From Lysinibacillus pinottii (GTDB lineage: Bacteria > Bacillota > Bacilli > Bacillales_A > Planococcaceae), in contig NZ_JANTOO010000001.1 of NCBI RefSeq assembly GCF_024753545.1, positions 113,124 through 177,123 of the forward strand: 64,000 nucleotides of DNA, read 5' to 3'. Of the stretch, positions 35,549 to 44,493 are shown one piece after another. The notes beneath the pieces are model-generated. The model was not told where the DNA came from. It searched no databases and saw only the letters and a program-made list of their open reading frames with translations. The translations under genes were made by a program, and so were the position numbers. How positions within the stretch are numbered: the first letter of the stretch is position 1; every line of letters starts with the position of its first letter.

Positions 35549-35731
35549 TTAAAAGATTGTCGGTATCATCTCTCCATCCATACGAATTGGAGAGCCTTTG
35601 AATGCGGAAGCATAGGGACTACAAATAAATGTAGTAATTCTCCCGATTTCAATTGGTTTGATAAATCTCTGTATTTCCGATTGAGGGAGATTAGTCGTCA
35701 TAAATTTTTTTTCTTTCTCTGGAAAGCTCAT
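35549..35731 (-). pseudogene. C-terminal fragment of a short-chain dehydrogenase
   Basis: 60 residues read QRFIKPIEIGRITTFI, SPYASAFKGSPIRMDGEMIPTIF, the usual end of an SDR ('P.EIA..V.FL.SP.AS...G..IRVDGG'). The nucleotide-binding and catalytic parts are absent. It abuts an AraC remnant at 35734, so the pair is a deletion join of two dead genes. Confidence 0.75.
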
Positions 35732-35733
35732 CT

Positions 35734-36039
35734 CTAAATTAGCATTCTCTTAAGAGCATCACGATAATCACGAGCATGGTAGGCCGTTAAAACAGTAGGC
35801 GGGAAATGATTGCTATCAAAGCTAGTTGCCAGTTTAATGATTCCTTCGGCCATGTTGTCAATAAGATCAGCAAAAGCCTACCAAATTCCGTAATATTGTG
35901 CTAAAGAAACAGTTGGTTCAGTCATCAATGCGATAGGTAGTTGTGCTTTTCGAATAACATCGTGAGGGGCTACCCCTAATTGACGGAGCCCCTCCCAAAA
36001 TCCTAACGGCATTTTCATACGAGTGGACGTACGTAACAT
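35734..36039 (-). pseudogene. Truncated AraC-family regulator (arabinose-binding-type N-terminal part)
   Basis: Reading from 36039 gives MLRTSTRMKMPLGFWEGLRQ, then GVAPHDVIRKAQLP and 'TVSLAQYYGIW', a TAG at 35878-35880, and 'AFADLIDNMAEGIIKLA ... HARDYRDALKRMLI' to the TAG at 35734. This is the N-terminal domain of a known AraC-type group. The TAG fits a Gln codon (CAG) changed by C to T. The DNA-binding domain is lost. Confidence 0.7.
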
Positions 36040-36059
36040 CAACGTAACAGGCTCCTTTA

Positions 36060-36408
36060 TTCATTTTATTGTGTAGATGATGTTACGTTTAAACGGAACA
36101 GTATATAGTATCTTTTTCATCGCGCCACGTAACTAGCAAACACTGACTACCAACTTGCTCATTGCGCCAAATTTTTAGAATTAAAACGTGTGCATTACTT
36201 TGCAAAATAACGGTACTTTATAAATGAATCAGAAAGGATTGGGCTATATCATACATTCTTTTCTATAAACATCCTTTTGGTTATTTTCTTATAGTGTTTA
36301 AGTAAAATCAAAATTTTACTAGATACAGCTTCGTTATATTGGTATAAAGTAGTAAATATAGGAAATTGATATAGATATTATTAAGGTATTGAAAGGTTGT
36401 AGCTTTAA
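36060..36408 (+). other. Upstream region of the lipoprotein gene
   Basis: About 350 AT-rich bases without an open frame, RNA gene or strong hairpin. Confidence 0.4.
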
Positions 36409-37839
36409 ATGAAGAAAAATTATTTATTATTATTATTTTTAGTTGTATTAATGTATGGATGTTCTAATGGAGTAAAGGAGACACCTACTGTTACAGCTAA
36501 GGATGCTGAAAAAATAGTAACAAATGATCAAGAGAAGCAAGTGGTCAATCGTCAATTATATGAAAAACTATCTGAAGCAGTGGAAACTTTAGGTTTTACA
36601 TATGACATGCATACTTTTGCAGACAATGAGCATGATCGAGGAGTTTTATATGCGGAATTAGTCGATTTTGATAATGATGGTGTTAACGAGGTTTATACAT
36701 TCATGAAAGGAGCTGACTACCCACTATCCGCTTATCCTCATCGTAATAAAGATAATTATATACAAGAAATTTGGACAGGACATGCAAATGGAGAAAATGC
36801 GTTGCTATCTTTTTCAAGTGAAATTGATAAATTGGTATGTTCGGCTTGTGACATGAATGTTTCTTTAGTAAAGGGGAAGGATGGGCGTACTTTCCTTAAA
36901 ATGTTTTCCCATCAAATGAGTCAAGGTATTGCAAATAACAAAATATGGGTATACGCAAAGGATTCCAAAAAATCAGAGATGGAATTAGTTGTGTCCGGTA
37001 ATTTCGGTCATAATAATGAGGGTGATCTCTTTTATACATTAAATGATGAGGAAACAGATCGAATTACGTTCGAAGAAGAATTAGCACGATATGATGGAGA
37101 GGAGCGTCCCATACTGATTAGCAATTTTGCTGAGAAAAATTACGGTTTTGATTCTTCTAGTCCAGCCACTATTGTTGGAAAAACCCTTGCAACTCTTTCA
37201 CCGAGTGTAAATACTATTGTAGGCAAAGAAAAATTACTTGAGAAGGATAAAAAGAAAGAGATTGTTAAAGCATTAGATGAATTTAGTAGTATGAGAAGCA
37301 TTAATCATCATGACCCGAAAATTGTCATGTCTTTAGTGTTAGACGTTGTCCAGAAGTACAATATTGATCATGAGTATTCGGACAATGGCGAAATGGTTTA
37401 TGATGGAGCTATCGTTCAAGCGAAATATAAAGAAGCATTCGGTGTTAAACTTGCTATAGATAGTATGAACTTTCCATCGAGAGATAGCCAAGACATTGTA
37501 ACTTATGAGTTGGGTAAGTTTTATATCTATCCAACTGGCTTTTATTTCGATTCCATTCATCGTAATTATCAAGATGTCTATCAAGTATCTAAAGATGTCT
37601 ATTATGTAACCTTTCTTGACTCTGAATTTAATGACTTAGAATACTCCTTAACAAAAGATGTAATGGTCACTTCTGAGGATATGTTTAAGAAGGACATTGC
37701 AAGTTGGCCAATGGATGCTCGGGTATGGCTAAAGCCAGATATACAAAGATATGCGTTAGTTAAATATGTGGATGGAGAACCCAAAATTCAATATATGGGA
37801 GCACAAAATTTAACCGATAACCAATTACAAACGTTTTAA
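36409..37839 (+). CDS. Large lipoprotein, unknown function
   Basis: 476 residues. Lipoprotein signal (KKNYLLLLFLVVLMYGC, Cys near 18) then a long acidic extracellular part. 'YAELVDFDNDGVNEVYTFMKG' is an FG-GAP/VCBS-like calcium-binding turn, as in the smaller lipoprotein at 3819. A CSACDMN pair of cysteines may form a disulfide. Segments near the C-terminus ('DVYQVSKDVYYVTFLDSEF') look like a repeated beta domain. The ribosome site is weak (GAAAGGTTG). No enzyme family is seen. Confidence 0.75.
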   Translation: MKKNYLLLLFLVVLMYGCSNGVKETPTVTAKDAEKIVTNDQEKQVVNRQLYEKLSEAVETLGFTYDMHTFADNEHDRGVLYAELVDFDNDGVNEVYTFMKGADYPLSAYPHRNKDNYIQEIWTGHANGENALLSFSSEIDKLVCSACDMNVSLVKGKDGRTFLKMFSHQMSQGIANNKIWVYAKDSKKSEMELVVSGNFGHNNEGDLFYTLNDEETDRITFEEELARYDGEERPILISNFAEKNYGFDSSSPATIVGKTLATLSPSVNTIVGKEKLLEKDKKKEIVKALDEFSSMRSINHHDPKIVMSLVLDVVQKYNIDHEYSDNGEMVYDGAIVQAKYKEAFGVKLAIDSMNFPSRDSQDIVTYELGKFYIYPTGFYFDSIHRNYQDVYQVSKDVYYVTFLDSEFNDLEYSLTKDVMVTSEDMFKKDIASWPMDARVWLKPDIQRYALVKYVDGEPKIQYMGAQNLTDNQLQTF

Positions 37840-37918
37840 ATAGTACGGTTCTTCTTATCATTCCGACAAGTGAAATATGATACTATAAACTAATAGCATG
37901 TATGCTGGAGGGATGATA

Positions 37919-38220
37919 GTGAAAGCAGAAAAACGTTTACGGTTTTGCGAAAAAGGACATAGTTTTTACAAAAGCACGGACTGTCCCAGCTGCCCGACCT
38001 GTGATAAGAAAATAAGCCTACGAGTGGCTTCCTTTCAAAGCTGAGTGCTCCTGCAAGAAATGCCTTAGTTCACGAGGGGATTGATCCCTTACATGAACTA
38101 TCCAAATACACCGAAAAAGACCTATTAAAAATTCATGGAATTGGACCAGCGTCTGTACCTATGTTGAGAGCTTCATTGAAAGAAGAGGGATTATCATTTA
38201 CGAGTGAGGGAGAAAACTAA
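37919..38220 (+). pseudogene. RNA polymerase alpha-CTD-like protein, frameshifted
   Basis: GTG at 37919 with GGAGGG upstream reads MKAEKRLRFCEKGHSFYKS, then a CPSCPTC zinc-ribbon-like part. Near 38011 the frame must shift by one base, after which it reads LSAPARNALVHEGIDPL, LSKYTEKDLLKIHGIGPASV and PMLRASL to the TAA at 38218. This is the helix-hairpin-helix of the alpha-subunit C-terminal domain as found in small stand-alone proteins. Either a real frameshift or a sequencing error; the sequence is otherwise clean. Confidence 0.7.
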
Positions 38221-38221
38221 A

Positions 38222-38782
38222 ATGACAAATAAAGAATTATCCGTTGAACAACGCGAGGAACTATTGCAAACATTGCAAGCTCGATTTGAAAAAAATATGA
38301 ATCGTCACGAAGACCTTGAGTGGACAAATGTCCAGGCTAAACTGGAGGCTAATTTGGACAAACTGTGGTCGCTTCATGAAATGGAAGCAACTGGGGGAGA
38401 ACCGGATGTCGTGCACTATCATCCAGAGACAGATGAATATATCTTTTATGATTGTTCGGCAGAAAGTCCAAAAGGTCGCAGAAGTGTATGTTATGACCGA
38501 GAAGCATGGGAAGCAAGAAAAAATCATAAACCAGAAACGACCGCCATGAATATGGCTACAGAAATGGGAATAGAGCTTTTAACGGAAGAGCAATATCGGG
38601 AGTTACAGCAACTAGGTAAATTCGATCTAAAAACATCTAGCTGGATTCAAACCCCTGAAAAAATCCGTAAGCTGGGCGGTGCCATCTTCTGTGATCGTCG
38701 CTACGACACCATCTTCGTATATCATAATGGGGCAGATTCTTACTATGCTGCTAGAGGTTTTCGAGGATCACTAAAGGTTTAA
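38222..38782 (+). CDS. DUF4256-family protein
   Basis: 186 residues from the ATG at 38222, one base after the stop of the alpha-CTD-like gene, with GGGAG upstream. 'TGGEPDVVHYHPETDEYIFYDCSAESPKGRRSVCYDREA' is the signature region, and the C-terminal 'GGAIFCDRRYDTIFVYHNGADSYYAARGFRGSLKV' is also typical. The biochemical role of the family is unknown. The close linkage suggests a two-gene unit; the partner is broken here. A strong terminator follows. Confidence 0.85.
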   Translation: MTNKELSVEQREELLQTLQARFEKNMNRHEDLEWTNVQAKLEANLDKLWSLHEMEATGGEPDVVHYHPETDEYIFYDCSAESPKGRRSVCYDREAWEARKNHKPETTAMNMATEMGIELLTEEQYRELQQLGKFDLKTSSWIQTPEKIRKLGGAIFCDRRYDTIFVYHNGADSYYAARGFRGSLKV

Positions 38783-38807
38783 GCAAAAATGATAATGAAA
38801 AAACAAT

Positions 38808-38853
38808 GATCTCTAGGTAATCAAATTACTTGATTGCCTGAGATTTTTTTATA
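38808..38853 (+). terminator. Strong terminator
   Basis: ATCTCTAGGTAATCAA pairs with TTGATTGCCTGAGAT (two mismatches), then eight T. Confidence 0.85.
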
Positions 38854-38980
38854 AGTACATGCAAACATGTAACGAGCAAAAAAAATTGATAATGGATTTT
38901 TTTACTTAGTACTAGACAAATATGGTTTTTTATTATACAATGATATTAATAAAATCGGTCGTAGTCGTAAAGAAACAATG

Positions 38981-39092
38981 AATTCACATATTACAAAGAG
39001 TAATCGTGTTTTTTGGATACTTTTTGCAATATGTGAATTTTTTCTTTAGAGATGTAAGATTTTATTTAATACAATTAATGGAGGTCATTCAA
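38981..39092 (+). promoter_or_regulatory. Long structured leader of the cold-shock gene
   Basis: AATTCACATATT (38981-38992) is perfectly complementary to AATATGTGAATT (39028-39039), with a 35-base loop and a T run after it. Long structured leaders are known for csp genes and can act as thermosensors. It may also act as an attenuator. The position and T run are seen; the role is inferred. Confidence 0.55.
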
Positions 39093-39293
39093 ATGACACA
39101 AGGTACAGTAAAATGGTTTAACTCAGAAAAAGGTTTTGGATTCATCGAAGTAGAAGGCGGACAAGACGTATTCGCACACTTCTCAGCTATCCAAGGTGAA
39201 GGTTTCAAATCACTTGAAGAAGGCCAAAAAGTAGAATTCACAATCGAAGATGGTCAACGTGGACCACAAGCTGCAAACATCGTAAAACTTTAA
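39093..39293 (+). CDS. Cold-shock protein, CspA family
   Basis: 66 residues. RNP1-like 'KGFGFIEVEGGQDVFAHFSAI' and the KWFNSEKGFGF motif are intact, with 'GQRGPQAANIVKL' at the end. These nucleic-acid chaperones bind single-stranded RNA and DNA, mainly in the cold or under general stress. The ATG at 39093 has GGAGGTC upstream. A terminator of the recurrent CCAGG type ends the gene. Confidence 0.95.
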   Translation: MTQGTVKWFNSEKGFGFIEVEGGQDVFAHFSAIQGEGFKSLEEGQKVEFTIEDGQRGPQAANIVKL

Positions 39294-39333
39294 TATTTGC
39301 ATGCTTTCAATACCCATATCGGGTACTAATAAA

Positions 39334-39372
39334 AAACCAGGCGCTCATTTATAATGAGTACCTGGTTTGTTT
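39334..39372 (+). terminator. Terminator of the cold-shock gene
   Basis: AAACCAGG...CTCATT/AATGAG...CCTGGTTT stem with four-base loop and T run. It shares sequence with the hairpins near 31271 and 41510. Confidence 0.85.
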
Positions 39373-39487
39373 TCTATGATTACATAAGAACACTTATAAT
39401 GGCATGGGGTTTTATGACATTTATATTTCTTTTGATTACTTCCACACCATTTTTCCCATGATAAAGATAGATGGGGGGTGTTGGTTC

Positions 39488-39715
39488 ATGGATTATGAAT
39501 ATACAGTGAAGTTCCACTTCAACGAAAGTCGTGAAGAGGAATATAAAATCAAAACTAATATCGGCCAAGAAACATTTACAGAAGAAATGTTTAATGGGTT
39601 CAACGAGAAACCTTGGTATACCTTTACAGAAACTGAACATTTTCAATCGATATTAATTAATACGAAAGATGTTTATAAGGTATCCATCGTACAACATACT
39701 ATACAATTTGATTAA
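39488..39715 (+). CDS. Small hypothetical protein, 75 aa
   Basis: Starts MDYEYTVKFHFNESREEEY, preceded by GGGGGGTG. Mixed charge, beta-rich first half and 'TEEMFNGFNEKPWYTFTETEHF' in the middle. No signal or membrane segment. It may be a compact beta-type domain; no family recognised. Closed by a perfect terminator. Confidence 0.6.
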   Translation: MDYEYTVKFHFNESREEEYKIKTNIGQETFTEEMFNGFNEKPWYTFTETEHFQSILINTKDVYKVSIVQHTIQFD

Positions 39716-39747
39716 TGTATGACGAAAGCCACATCTGTTTTGAACTG

Positions 39748-39795
39748 CCCCGTAAAAGTTAGACATCAATCTAACTTTTACGGGGGTTTTTATCA
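39748..39795 (+). terminator. Very strong terminator
   Basis: Perfect 16-bp stem (39748-39763 with 39770-39785, CCCCGTAAAAGTTAGA) and five T. Confidence 0.95.
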
Positions 39796-39832
39796 TGTCG
39801 TTGGCTCTAATGACAAGGAAGAAAAAATTAAA

Positions 39833-39866
39833 AAGAGTCACCCAAGGAAAGTGACTCTAAAAAAGA
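39833..39866 (-). terminator. Terminator of the small YjcZ-like gene
   Basis: AGAGTCAC/GTGACTCT perfect stem with T run on the minus strand, about 90 bases past the stop at 39954. Confidence 0.75.
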
Positions 39867-39953
39867 TAAGTGTATGGATGATTGTTATTCCCAGTATTGG
39901 AGGATTTATTGCTTTCACGGGACGGATTAATGGGTTGAACCCTTGTAAAAATA

Positions 39954-40076
39954 TTAATATGAATTATACAGGAAAGCAGCTCCAACGATTATGAGAAGAA
40001 TGAATAGAACAACAAGAAGTGCAAATCCTGCACCATTCCCGTAGCCTCCACCGTTACCACCATAGTATCCAGACAT
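39954..40076 (-). CDS. Short YjcZ-like peptide, 40 aa
   Basis: MSGYYGGNGGGYGNGAG, then a hydrophobic helix (FALLVVLFILLIIVGAAF) and LYNSY. GAAAGGAGG precedes the ATG. It is too short for most gene finders but clearly a paralogue of the 54-residue peptide at 31612, with the same Gly/Tyr head and LFILLIIVGA core. Confidence 0.8.
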   Translation of the reverse strand: MSGYYGGNGGGYGNGAGFALLVVLFILLIIVGAAFLYNSY

Positions 40077-40411
40077 AATGATAAACCTCCTTTCGTAATT
40101 TTATAATATGTATGCCTAACAAGTTGATTAGCGATAAATGTCATAGGAACATCAGAAAAAAATTTATTTACACTAGGATTTACAAAAGAAGGATGGGTAT
40201 TATCAGCGGGGAGCCTTCAAAGTTTTTGCCGTGTGGATAGGACTTATTGTTAATTAGTATCAAAATCAAATAAAAGAAAACTTGTGGAATAAAAAAGTCT
40301 AATAGATTAAAAAATTGTTGTATTTTGTCATTATATATATGATAATTATACCTGTTATTTCATTTTTTTACAGGATTATAAACCTATTAAAAATTCAATT
40401 GGAGGATTACT

Positions 40412-41458
40412 ATGAAAAAGATTTTAATGATAATATCAGCTGCTATGGCTATATTATTCAGTTTCTCACTTCTCGATATCGACGGAAACAAAGCTAAAGC
40501 AGCGTCTATTGGAGAACAATTAAAAGAACCTGAGTCAGGCTGGCAGAGATTTGATGACACACATTCTGCAATTAAATATACCAATTTTCCACATCTGGGT
40601 TACAAAGTAAGCCAGGCTTACAAAGGAACTACAAGCTTTAACGCCAACTACTCAACTCAAGGAGAGGTACGATTTAAATTTAAAGGTAAAAACCTTAGAA
40701 TTATTACACCTACAGGGGCGCCAGACTATAGAGCAAGTAGTGTGGACATTACTATAGATGGGATTACAGAATCTTTCTCGATGGTATTAAACAACCAATA
40801 TATGAACCTATCATACGAGAAATTAGGTTTAGATGACAAAGTTCATGAAGTAGTTATTGATAATTTCAAAGGAGGAAGAAGTGGATGGTCTTTATTCGGT
40901 TTGGATGCTATAGACCTTGATGCTGATGGTACACTTATTCACCCAGATACAGAAGTGGTTGCTGAATCTTTAAAACTAAACAAAGAAACACTGGAACTAA
41001 CAATAGGTTCTAGTGAAACTTTAATAGCAATGATTGAACCAGAGAATGCAATAAACAAAAACGTTATATGGACAAGCAGCGATTCAGAGATTGCTTCAGT
41101 GGATGATAACGGCAATGTAATAGGGAAGAAAGCTGGTAAAGTAACGATAACTGCCACGACTACAGATGGAAGTAACTTAACAGCAACAGCCATGGTTACA
41201 GTAAAAGAAGCTGAAACAGGAGAAATTGGCAATAGAGCCATTTTAAGACTTACTACGACTAATAAAGATATTCATGAGTATGATTTATCTTTATCAGAAA
41301 TTGATCAGTTTATGAATTGGTTAGATGGTCGTGAAGTTGGACAAGGGAAACCGTACTATAAATTTAAATTAAATGTAACGACTGGAAATATTATTTCAAG
41401 AACAGAGTATATTATGTATGACAAAATTGTGAGTTTTACAGTTGATAATTATAAATAG
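40412..41458 (+). CDS. Secreted protein with bacterial Ig-like (BIG2) domain
   Basis: 348 residues. Signal peptide (KKILMIISAAMAILFSFSLL, cleaved after KA-A). Residues about 35-175 form a beta-rich domain ('GWQRFDDTHSAIKYTNF', 'SSVDITIDGI') like a carbohydrate-binding module. A BIG2 Ig-like fold is near 190-270 ('NKNVIWTSSDSEIASVDDNG'). The C-terminal 75 residues ('DQFMNWLDGREVGQGKPYYKF') form another small domain seen in other Gram-positive cell-surface and phage proteins. Probably a cell-wall adhesin-like protein. AGGAGG precedes the start. Confidence 0.85.
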   Translation: MKKILMIISAAMAILFSFSLLDIDGNKAKAASIGEQLKEPESGWQRFDDTHSAIKYTNFPHLGYKVSQAYKGTTSFNANYSTQGEVRFKFKGKNLRIITPTGAPDYRASSVDITIDGITESFSMVLNNQYMNLSYEKLGLDDKVHEVVIDNFKGGRSGWSLFGLDAIDLDADGTLIHPDTEVVAESLKLNKETLELTIGSSETLIAMIEPENAINKNVIWTSSDSEIASVDDNGNVIGKKAGKVTITATTTDGSNLTATAMVTVKEAETGEIGNRAILRLTTTNKDIHEYDLSLSEIDQFMNWLDGREVGQGKPYYKFKLNVTTGNIISRTEYIMYDKIVSFTVDNYK

Positions 41459-41509
41459 TATAGTACTTGCAATAAGTCATTTATAGAATTTTAGTTGGAT
41501 ATTGTAAAT

Positions 41510-41550
41510 AACAGGTGCTCATTATTAATGGAGTACCTGATTTTTTTTCT
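41510..41550 (+). terminator. Terminator of the Ig-like gene
   Basis: CAGGTGCTCATT/AATGGAGTACCTG stem with T run. It is the third member of the recurrent CCAGG-type hairpin. Confidence 0.8.
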
Positions 41551-41635
41551 GAAATTGTGATGTCTAAAAAATCAGAGGATGAAATTGGATGATGGCTATT
41601 CCATAACTATTCATGGCGAGCGATGAAACGAAACG

Positions 41636-41824
41636 ATGGTTAAAGCTTTAAATTGCCAAAACTGTGCGGCAACTTTTAATCCTCAAGACTCTATATATGC
41701 GTACTATGGTAGTTACATAATCATGTCAGAAGCTAAACAAATCACCTTAAATGAAATGGGACATAATGAATTTCCGGTACAATCACGTATGGCGGGCGTT
41801 TATTATGAACAGCTCAACGTCTGA
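41636..41824 (+). other. Possible zinc-ribbon-like remnant
   Basis: An open frame reads MVKALNCQNCAATFNPQDS and ends at 41824, with one CxxC pair. No ribosome site precedes it. It may be the remnant of a zinc-ribbon protein; the stretch 41830-42110 shows nothing else. Confidence 0.25.
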
Positions 41825-42171
41825 TTTTTGAACTCATACATTAGATCTCTATCCAAATTTTAATTGAGAAATTCGTCTAGCAGACAAAGATTGAGCCGTG
41901 TTTGGTTTAAATCTTCCTATCTCTCGAAGAATGAAGATGTTTGATGAAAAGGTACGGAAACCATCTTAGTCGTTTAAGGTGGAAAGACGTGGTTAGCTAA
42001 AATAGAAGGGGCTAAAAACGGAAATAAAGAGCAGTGACATTGAATACTTTGCGTGAAAAACAAATCAAAAGCAACCGTAAAATAGTATTTTTATAATTTT
42101 TTGGTAAAATTAATAAGTATGTCCTGTTAGAAAAAATTGTAATATATTCACAAAAAGTATTGGGGGTGTCT

Positions 42172-42402
42172 ATGTTGAGAATAGTTGGAGTTGCGCTTTT
42201 AATTATGGCTGGATTGATTTACACAATAGAGCGTGCTTTTACCATGCTATCAACTAGCATTGTTCAAGCTGGATTTTTTGCAGGTAATATGTCCGGAGAA
42301 GTTCCGGATATTAAAATGAGTTCGTTTACCGACAATTTATTTGTTCCACTTTTTTTTGTTTTAGGAATAATTACACTAGTTTATAGTTTTCCTAAAAAAT
42401 AA
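42172..42402 (+). CDS. Small two-pass membrane protein
   Basis: 76 residues from the ATG at 42172, with GGGGGTG upstream. Two helices (VGVALLIMAGLIYTI and LFVPLFFVLGIITLVYSF) flank a polar extracellular-type loop (AGNMSGEVPDIKMSSFTDN). No family recognised. Confidence 0.65.
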   Translation: MLRIVGVALLIMAGLIYTIERAFTMLSTSIVQAGFFAGNMSGEVPDIKMSSFTDNLFVPLFFVLGIITLVYSFPKK

Positions 42403-42445
42403 AAAACAAAGAGATTTTTTTTGTTCCTATTAAAGTTATTTCTTC

Positions 42446-42648
42446 CAAATAAGTTGCAGATGCAATTGTAAGTCGAGTAGTTGCTATTGCACGTAAGCTA
42501 GGCATGGGGTGAAGATTGGACAGGTAATATTGATCATCCCCATTTTGTGGTTAAGCCAATTTGGATTATGCCGAAGGGGTACAGAATTGAAGGTCAAATA
42601 ATTATTCCAACTAATAGGAAATACCAAGCCAATACAACTAAAGGATGA
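42446..42648 (+). pseudogene. Remnant of an M15-type peptidase
   Basis: A first frame reads ADAIVSRVVAIARKLGMG, then a frame change, and EDWTGNIDHPHFVVKP and IWIMPKGYRIEG to the TGA at 42646. The order 'A..G...G..GW..D(RP/HP)HF' is the C-terminal zinc-site block of M15 (VanY/endolysin-like) peptidases. The N-terminal zinc site is absent. Confidence 0.45.
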
Positions 42649-42786
42649 TGATAAATTGCCATTTACTTGATAAATTCGACCAAGGTACGATGACAAGTGG
42701 TGATTTTGAGGGATTAAAAATTATAATCTCCCAACGATAAAACAAATGCCTGTTACCTAAATTGGTAATGGGTATTTTTTCACAAA

Positions 42787-43132
42787 TTATTGCTTAAAAA
42801 AGGAAAAAATAACGAAAGGTAGAATTACTATTCCAATCATAAACATAATAAGCCAGTGTATAATTTCGATGTTATCTAAAGAAATCATGTACGAAAATAC
42901 ACTTATAGCTGAGAGTACCAAAAATAAGCATCCGTTAATATGAGTATATCCCTCATTAACATTGCCTCCATATTCATTTTCAAATTCATCCTGGACTTCT
43001 GAATTAACAATCTTCTGGTATTTTTTTATCTTCTATAACTGTATTACAGTACTCACACTTTATTAATACTAAACCATCTTTGTATACTTTCGTAAAAGAA
43101 TTATTGGCTAAACAATTAGGACAATTATTCAT
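42787..43132 (-). pseudogene. Zinc-ribbon membrane protein, frameshifted at a T7 run
   Basis: From the ATG at 43132 the frame reads MNNCPNCLANNSFTKVYK, KCEYCNTV (two CxxC pairs) and stops after KIPEDC. Shifting one base at the homopolymer near 43020 continues as KIVNSEVQDEFENEYGG and two transmembrane helices (LFLVLSAISVFSYMISL, LIMFMIGIVILPFVIF) to KQ and a TAA at 42787. The total length (346 bases) is not a multiple of three. The region after the shift is clean, so either a sequencing slip, phase variation or recent loss. Confidence 0.65.
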
Positions 43133-43280
43133 TCATTTCCACCGCAATATATCTATCCACCATTTACCATTTTAGGCAAATTAACATGTTTTGTACATTG
43201 AAATAAAAATCGGTAATTGAATTAGATAGAAGGGTATTTAACCTATTATGTAGAAATATCTGTAAAAAGGAGTAGGTATT

Positions 43281-43477
43281 ATGAACTGTGAAGTAATAGT
43301 ATTCAAACGTGAGCCTGACAATGTACCAATTATAGATTTATCAAGCTTACAATTAACAAACAAGGATTATAAGGTAGTAACAGAGGATGTTGCTCTACTA
43401 TTTTTGTTGCTGCAGAATCAATTTTAGGGTGCTTCATAATGGAATGGAGTAATAGCTATAGAATTATGTCCAGCTAA
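43281..43477 (+). pseudogene. Short gene, frameshifted, unknown
   Basis: AAAAAGGAGTAGGT precedes the ATG at 43281. The frame reads MNCEVIVFKREPDNVPIID and stops at 43425. One shift near 43400 continues as FVAAESILGCFIMEWSNSYR to a TAA at 43475. Two open parts with coding character suggest a real 65-residue protein. No family recognised. Confidence 0.45.
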
Positions 43478-43566
43478 CTCAGCATCATCTATTTACTTAT
43501 AAATGCGTCTATACTTTCATTTAAATCATCCACAATCTATCATTTGTATGTAACTTAATTGAATTT

Positions 43567-43797
43567 CTATAGTATCATGTAAACTAATTGCTTGGATAGA
43601 AGACAAATAATTTTGAACATCTCTTTGTAATTAGAAATTTTCTGGAGTATCAAAGTAAGACCAATCTTTGGAATACCCCCTGTGGCAGGATTTTTTGTTA
43701 TAAATTCTTCGTCGATAGATAAAGAATTATCTAAAGCAAAGACTGTACCTTCACTGATCAATAAAATGAATAGCATAGAAAAATGATATTTTTTCAT
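43567..43797 (-). CDS. Possible short secreted protein
   Basis: From the ATG at 43797 a signal peptide (KKYHFSMLFILLISEGTVFA) precedes a polar part (LDNSLSIDEEFITKNPATGG). AAGGATG is upstream. The C-terminal 30 residues look less protein-like, and the gene may be truncated. It may be a remnant. Confidence 0.35.
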   Translation of the reverse strand: MKKYHFSMLFILLISEGTVFALDNSLSIDEEFITKNPATGGIPKIGLTLILQKISNYKEMFKIICLLSKQLVYMIL

Positions 43798-43885
43798 TGT
43801 AAAATTCATCCTTTTGTAACATATAGAGTGCTGATCGGTTAATGAATTTTCAGATAATAAGATAAATTAAAGTAGGAGATAGTAA

Positions 43886-44215
43886 ATGTTTTTTATATTG
43901 ATTGGAGTTTTAACTATTTTATCTGTTGGTATTACTTATCTTTGGTTTTTAGGAAGTCAAGTTTATATAGACCTTAGTCGAAGCTATGCAGCCTCAAATT
44001 TTCCAGGAGATATAACAGCTACACAAAAAATGGCTTACCAAATTTTTTTCCCTTCGTCATTACTAGTATCTTTATTCATTTTTACATTTTTACTGTATTT
44101 ACTATTTAAGAAAAAAATAGATTTCACATTTGGAAAAAAAGTAGCTATGTTCAGTGTATCCATAGCTTGTACTGTATATTTTTCTATCAAATTGTACATT
44201 TTTATTTTTTTATAA
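43886..44215 (+). CDS. Three-pass membrane protein
   Basis: 109 residues; AGTAGGAGATAG precedes the ATG. Helices FFILIGVLTILSVGITYLWF, FFPSSLLVSLFIFTFLLYLLF and VAMFSVSIACTVYFSIKLYIF with a short basic loop (KKKIDFTFGKK). A polar loop (SYAASNFPGDITATQK) lies between the first two. No family recognised; the gene appears intact. Confidence 0.65.
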   Translation: MFFILIGVLTILSVGITYLWFLGSQVYIDLSRSYAASNFPGDITATQKMAYQIFFPSSLLVSLFIFTFLLYLLFKKKIDFTFGKKVAMFSVSIACTVYFSIKLYIFIFL

Positions 44216-44493
44216 AATTATAATGATTGACCAAGGCTTTTTTAAGGTTATTTTTGTTTCACCCTTAGTGAAACAAAAGTTGGAATTTTGTGAATTTATA
44301 ACACCGATGGACATTATAGTGAGATTTTCAGTTTTAACTTCAGGGTGATCCATACTGGATATATTTTAAAATATATTTTGGATATCTAACATTTCATAAA
44401 AGGTGATTAAATACCATAGTTGACCAATTGATAAATATTAAAACCATATGTGTTATAAATAAGTAAATTAAAATTTTTTAGGAGGTTTATCAC

